A stretch of DNA of 64,000 nt from DAOUBP01 sp964513075 (GTDB lineage: Bacteria > Chloroflexota > Anaerolineae > CG2-30-64-16): assembly GCA_964513075.1 (NCBI GenBank), contig CAZELR010000009.1, forward strand, positions 1-64,000, given 5' to 3'. The translations under genes and the position numbers were made by a program. This document shows, piece after piece, positions 60,793 to 64,000 of the stretch (position 1 is its first letter; each line of letters starts with the position of its first letter). Under the pieces are notes generated by a model that saw only the letters and a list, made by a program, of their open reading frames with translations, made no database searches and was not told where the DNA came from.

Positions 60793-62997
60793 GTGAACAC
60801 TCGCACAAAGATGTGGCAATTCACGGCCGTGCTGATGCTGTGCGCGCTCCTGGCGGGCTGCGTCACACCGACCGTAGCCCCTGCGCCCGCCAAGGTCGAG
60901 CCGACCGCGGCGCCCCAGGCAGTCGAGCCAACGAAGGTCCCCGAACCCGTCAAGGTCGAGCCGACGGCAGTCCCGCCCGCTCCTGCGGCCGGCGAAGTCA
61001 TGGCTCCGATCGCATACCCCGATCCCAACAAGCTGGATGTGGGCGGCGCTGAAGTCAACAAGCTGCCCATCGACCAGATCGTAACCTACAAGGCGCTGCC
61101 GAAATATCAACAAGCCCCCTCGCTGGATAAGTTCGTCGCTTCCGGCGAACTGCCGCCGGTTGAGAAGCGCTTGCCCAAGGAACCTGCCGTGTACCTGAAG
61201 AGCGGCATGAAGGATGGCATTGGCACGTATGGCGACCTGTGGCGCGGCTTCTTTGCCTGCCCGATCACCGGCTGGAACGATCTGGGCGGCGCCACCATGG
61301 GCTGGTTCGGGATCGAATCCTACACCACCCGCTACGGCGGGCTGGTCGCGACCGGGCCGCTGTACCGCGCTGATCAGGACATCGACCCCATGCCCGAAAT
61401 CGCCAAGAGCTGGGAATGGTCCGCGGACGGCAAAGAGCTGACCATGCACCTGATCGAAGGCGCTTTCTGGTCAGACGGCGTGCCGTTCAACGCGGATGAC
61501 GTCATGTTCACCTGGGAAGGCTATGTCCTGGACGACAAAGTTCCTGGCTCCCGCCATATCGATTCCTGGACATGGGACGGCAAGCCGGCCAAGCTGGAAA
61601 AGGTGGATGACTACACCATCAAATTCACCTTCCCGGTTTCCAAGCCGAAAGACGCCTTCTACTTGATGCACTCCGACGTCTTCCATGTGATGCCGGCCCA
61701 CCAGCTCAAGGCCCTCCACCCCAAGTGGAGCACCGCCGACCCCAAGCCTTCGTACGCGGACTTCCAGAATGCCCTGAAACCCACGAATCTGCCGATCGTC
61801 ACCATGGGCCCGTGGGTCATCACCGAATATAAGACCGACGAGCTGCTGATCATGCGCCGCAACCCCTACTACTGGAAGGTCGATGAGGAAGGCAACCAAC
61901 TGCCCTACTTCGATGAAATCCAGTACCGCCAGGGCGCCAGCGGCATCGGCCGCGACCTGTGCGTGCTGGCAGGCGACTGCGACCTGACCAACCTGGAGAA
62001 CCCCTCGGGCTTCGTCGAGATGATGACCAAAGCTGCGGGCGCGGACTCCAAGTTCCAGGTGAGCTGGGGCCCTGAAACCCTGGGCTACGCTGTCGATTTC
62101 AACTTTTCGGTTGACTTCGGCGCCAAGGATGACCGCGACAAGGCCGCGCGCGAGCTGATGCGCGACCTGAAATTCCGTCAGGCGTTGAGCTACGCTACCG
62201 ACCGTGACGGCATCGCCCAATCCATCATGAAGGGCCCGTTCCTGCGCGGTTGGGCCGGCGGCCTCTTCCCCGGCGCGCCCGAGTTCGATAAGACCTCGGT
62301 CGTCTACTATCCGTACGATGTCGCCTCGGCCCAGGCGCTGCTGGCGGAGATCGGGCTGAAGGACACCAACAACGACAAGTTCCTGGAGTGGACGACCGGC
62401 CCGATGGCCGGCCAAACGGTGGTCCTGCAGTTGTGGGCTTCCGTGGATCAGAAGGAGACCCAGTCCGTCGCCGAAGCCCTGGTCAACCAGTGGGGCGCGG
62501 TCGGGATCAAGATCAACATGAAGCTCCTGGACAGCGCGACCGGAGCCGAAGCGGAACGGACCGGCAACTGGGATCTGCGGGTCAACCGCGAGGGTCAGGC
62601 CTTCGCGCTGCCGTTCACCAACCCGACCGCCCTGGCGCCCCTCACCAAGACCTTTGTCTGGCACTACGAGGGCGAGAATCCACGCGTGCTGATGGACTTC
62701 GAGCAGAGCCTCATCGACATCATGCAGAAGTACCGCAGCACCTTTGATGCTGATGGACGCCGGGCCTTGATGGCGGAGTACAACAACATCGTCACGAAGA
62801 ACGTCTACAACATGGGCGTCTTCGTCAGCCGCTACGGCCTGGGCACGGCCAAGCGGGTCAAGAACATCCCGGACGGCACGCCGGTGTTCATGTACACCTG
62901 GGTGGAAGATGCCGTCCTGCTGGATCAACTCTGGACCCCGGCAGCGGACCAGTTGAAGCAGAACCGGCCGGACACCATCCCGACCTATACGAAGTAA
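60793..62997 (+). CDS. Peptide/oligosaccharide ABC importer solute-binding lipoprotein
   Basis: A 734-residue extracellular solute-binding protein family 5 lipoprotein. The signal peptide ends with LLAGC, Cys23 being the lipid site. A Pro/Val/Glu-rich linker with repeated KVEPTA and EPTKV units (about 25-70) tethers the domain. The family core includes IAKSWEWSADGKELTMHLIEGAFWSDGVPFNADDVMFTW and FRQALSYATDRDGIAQSI. At this length it resembles binding proteins for oligosaccharides in thermophilic and Chloroflexota lineages as much as peptide binders. The start is GTG. The mannosidase gene upstream hints at a glycan ligand. Confidence 0.88.
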   Translation: MNTRTKMWQFTAVLMLCALLAGCVTPTVAPAPAKVEPTAAPQAVEPTKVPEPVKVEPTAVPPAPAAGEVMAPIAYPDPNKLDVGGAEVNKLPIDQIVTYKALPKYQQAPSLDKFVASGELPPVEKRLPKEPAVYLKSGMKDGIGTYGDLWRGFFACPITGWNDLGGATMGWFGIESYTTRYGGLVATGPLYRADQDIDPMPEIAKSWEWSADGKELTMHLIEGAFWSDGVPFNADDVMFTWEGYVLDDKVPGSRHIDSWTWDGKPAKLEKVDDYTIKFTFPVSKPKDAFYLMHSDVFHVMPAHQLKALHPKWSTADPKPSYADFQNALKPTNLPIVTMGPWVITEYKTDELLIMRRNPYYWKVDEEGNQLPYFDEIQYRQGASGIGRDLCVLAGDCDLTNLENPSGFVEMMTKAAGADSKFQVSWGPETLGYAVDFNFSVDFGAKDDRDKAARELMRDLKFRQALSYATDRDGIAQSIMKGPFLRGWAGGLFPGAPEFDKTSVVYYPYDVASAQALLAEIGLKDTNNDKFLEWTTGPMAGQTVVLQLWASVDQKETQSVAEALVNQWGAVGIKINMKLLDSATGAEAERTGNWDLRVNREGQAFALPFTNPTALAPLTKTFVWHYEGENPRVLMDFEQSLIDIMQKYRSTFDADGRRALMAEYNNIVTKNVYNMGVFVSRYGLGTAKRVKNIPDGTPVFMYTWVEDAVLLDQLWTPAADQLKQNRPDTIPTYTK

Positions 62998-63010
62998 ATC
63001 CTGCAGGTTG

Positions 63011-63042
63011 AATGGGTTGGAGGAGCCATCCTCCAACCCATT
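63011..63042 (+). promoter_or_regulatory. 14-bp hairpin between binding-protein and permease genes
   Basis: AATGGGTTGGAGGA pairs with its exact complement around a 4-base loop. With no T-tract, it probably stabilises the upstream message or reduces read-through so that more binding protein than permease is made. Confidence 0.7.
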
Positions 63043-63065
63043 TCAGGTTGTTTCCTGGAGGCGGC

Positions 63066-64000
63066 ATGCTCAATTACGTTTTTCGCCGACTGCTCATCGC
63101 GATCGTCCTGCTCATCGGGATCGGCATCGTTTCTTTCGTCGTCATCAAGCTGCCCCCGGGAGACTTCGCCAGCCGATACCAACAGTTTCTAGTCGACCGC
63201 GGCACGCCTTACGACGAAGCCGTCAAGTCCGCCCAGATCGTGCGCGCGCAATATGGCCTGGACCAACCCATCGTGGGCCAATTCATCAATTGGGCGAAAG
63301 GCATCGTCACACAGGGCAAGTTCGGTTGGTCCTTTGCCTACCAAAGGGACGTGGGGGAGCTGATTGCCGAACGCCTGCCCAAGACCCTGCTGCTGGCATT
63401 GATCGCCCACTTTCTTTCGACCGTGATCGGAGTGGGGGTGGGGATCTTTGTAGCGCCCCGCAAATACGGCTTCTGGGATAATTTCTGGGCTATCTTGTCC
63501 TTTCTGTTCACCTCCATGCCGCGTTTTTCGATCGCGATCATCATCATGTATGTCATGGTCATCGTCTTCAGGCAGCCCAGCCTCTCCAACTTCTACTCGC
63601 CGGCGTATGTGATGGCGCCCTGGAGCTGGGACAAGGTGCTGGACATGTTCAGGCATATCTGGCCGGCCATTCTCATCGCCGGGCTGGGTGGTGTGGCCCG
63701 CAACCTGCGCGTGATGCGCGCCAACCTGCTGGATGTGCTCGGCGCCCAATATGTGCAGACTGCGCGCTCCAAGGGGCTGAAGGAAGGCACGGTCATCATG
63801 AAGCATGCGGTGCCCAATGCCCTCCACACGATCGTCGCTTACCAGGGCACGGTCCTGCCCTACATGATGCAGGGCGAGCTGGAAGTGGCTATCGTCTTGG
63901 GCCTGCCGACCATGGGACCCCTCTTTTACAACTCCTTGATCAATCAGGATATTTACATCTCGGGCTCCTTGCTCTTGATGTACGGGGCCTTGCTCTTGAT
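63066..64000 (+). CDS. Peptide/oligosaccharide ABC importer permease (DppB-like), partial
   Basis: The 5' part of a permease gene, open to the window end (311 codons). The N-terminus MLNYVFRRLLIAIVLLIGIGIVSFVVIKLPPGD is the typical first helix of DppB/OppB. RLPKTLLLALIAHFLSTVIGVGVGI and the EAA loop NLRVMRANLLDVLGAQYVQTARSKGLKEGTVIMKHAVPNAL follow. GGAGG is well placed upstream of the ATG. The second permease and further genes should lie beyond the window. Confidence 0.92.
   Translation, partial: MLNYVFRRLLIAIVLLIGIGIVSFVVIKLPPGDFASRYQQFLVDRGTPYDEAVKSAQIVRAQYGLDQPIVGQFINWAKGIVTQGKFGWSFAYQRDVGELIAERLPKTLLLALIAHFLSTVIGVGVGIFVAPRKYGFWDNFWAILSFLFTSMPRFSIAIIIMYVMVIVFRQPSLSNFYSPAYVMAPWSWDKVLDMFRHIWPAILIAGLGGVARNLRVMRANLLDVLGAQYVQTARSKGLKEGTVIMKHAVPNALHTIVAYQGTVLPYMMQGELEVAIVLGLPTMGPLFYNSLINQDIYISGSLLLMYGALLL

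Overview
The window looks like a scaffold from a GC-rich anaerobic bacterium, most likely a Chloroflexota (Anaerolineae/Caldilineae-like) genome assembled from a metagenome. Reasons: high GC; an hrcA-grpE-dnaK operon behind a perfect CIRCE element; solute-binding lipoproteins with Thr/Pro-rich linkers; a glycyl radical enzyme; many short-period tandem repeats and palindromes between genes; and a 100-N gap flanked on both sides by the same 55 bases. The taxonomic assignment is inference, because no rRNA or tRNA gene is visible.

Layout. 1-3.9 kb: heat-shock operon hrcA-grpE-dnaK (minus). 3.9-7.9 kb: four-gene ABC importer of the iron/polyamine type (minus). 8.0-13.4 kb: molybdenum hydroxylase operon (plus) whose FAD subunit carries an entire GltD/DPD-type NAD(P)H oxidoreductase nested inside it. 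13.4-15.8 kb: exopolysaccharide glycosyltransferases (minus), divergent from a three-module surface protein, a GNAT-like protein, an RsmD-like methyltransferase and MenA (15.9-20.6 kb). 20.7-22.4 kb: divergent PyrD-like and PyrK-like proteins (minus). 22.7-31.6 kb: plus-strand sugar block with two MFS transporters, a free-standing maltokinase, GH127 (frameshifted) and GH2. 31.7-34.8 kb: Vps62-like protein, MFS transporter, HAD hydrolase (minus). 34.9-38.8 kb: glycyl radical activase, histidine phosphatase and a HypD-like glycyl radical enzyme. 38.9-40.9 kb: a two-domain thioredoxin-fold oxidoreductase with an in-frame TGA at a catalytic cysteine position, then citrate synthase. 41-49.9 kb (minus): CoA-transferase/alanine dehydrogenase, serine hydrolase, hemolysin III, nitroreductase, flavodoxin-like protein, GH3, MOSC. 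50-56.3 kb: DUF362 ferredoxin protein, alpha/beta hydrolase, secreted beta-propeller-like protein, threonine synthase, pirin, YbaK. 56.3-64 kb: GH38 alpha-mannosidase and the first genes of a peptide/oligosaccharide ABC importer running off the window end.

Taken together the genes suggest a fermentative heterotroph living on plant-type glycans and glycoproteins (GH127, GH2, GH3, GH38, sugar importers) and amino acids (HypD-like enzyme, alanine dehydrogenase, CoA-transferase). The most notable signals are: (1) a probable selenoprotein at 38948-39589, where TGA replaces the first Cys of a CPYC motif and is followed by a bacterial-SECIS-like hairpin; (2) the nested three-part flavoprotein at 10999-13362; (3) a family of double-palindrome intergenic hairpins, two of which are 21-bp stems with 7-nt loops sharing a core but with covarying outer stems; (4) palindromic and heptamer repeats that have entered coding sequences in frame (threonine synthase, GH38, molybdenum hydroxylase small subunit); and (5) a possible hydroxyproline-rich glycoprotein utilisation region combining GH127 with a HypD-like dehydratase.
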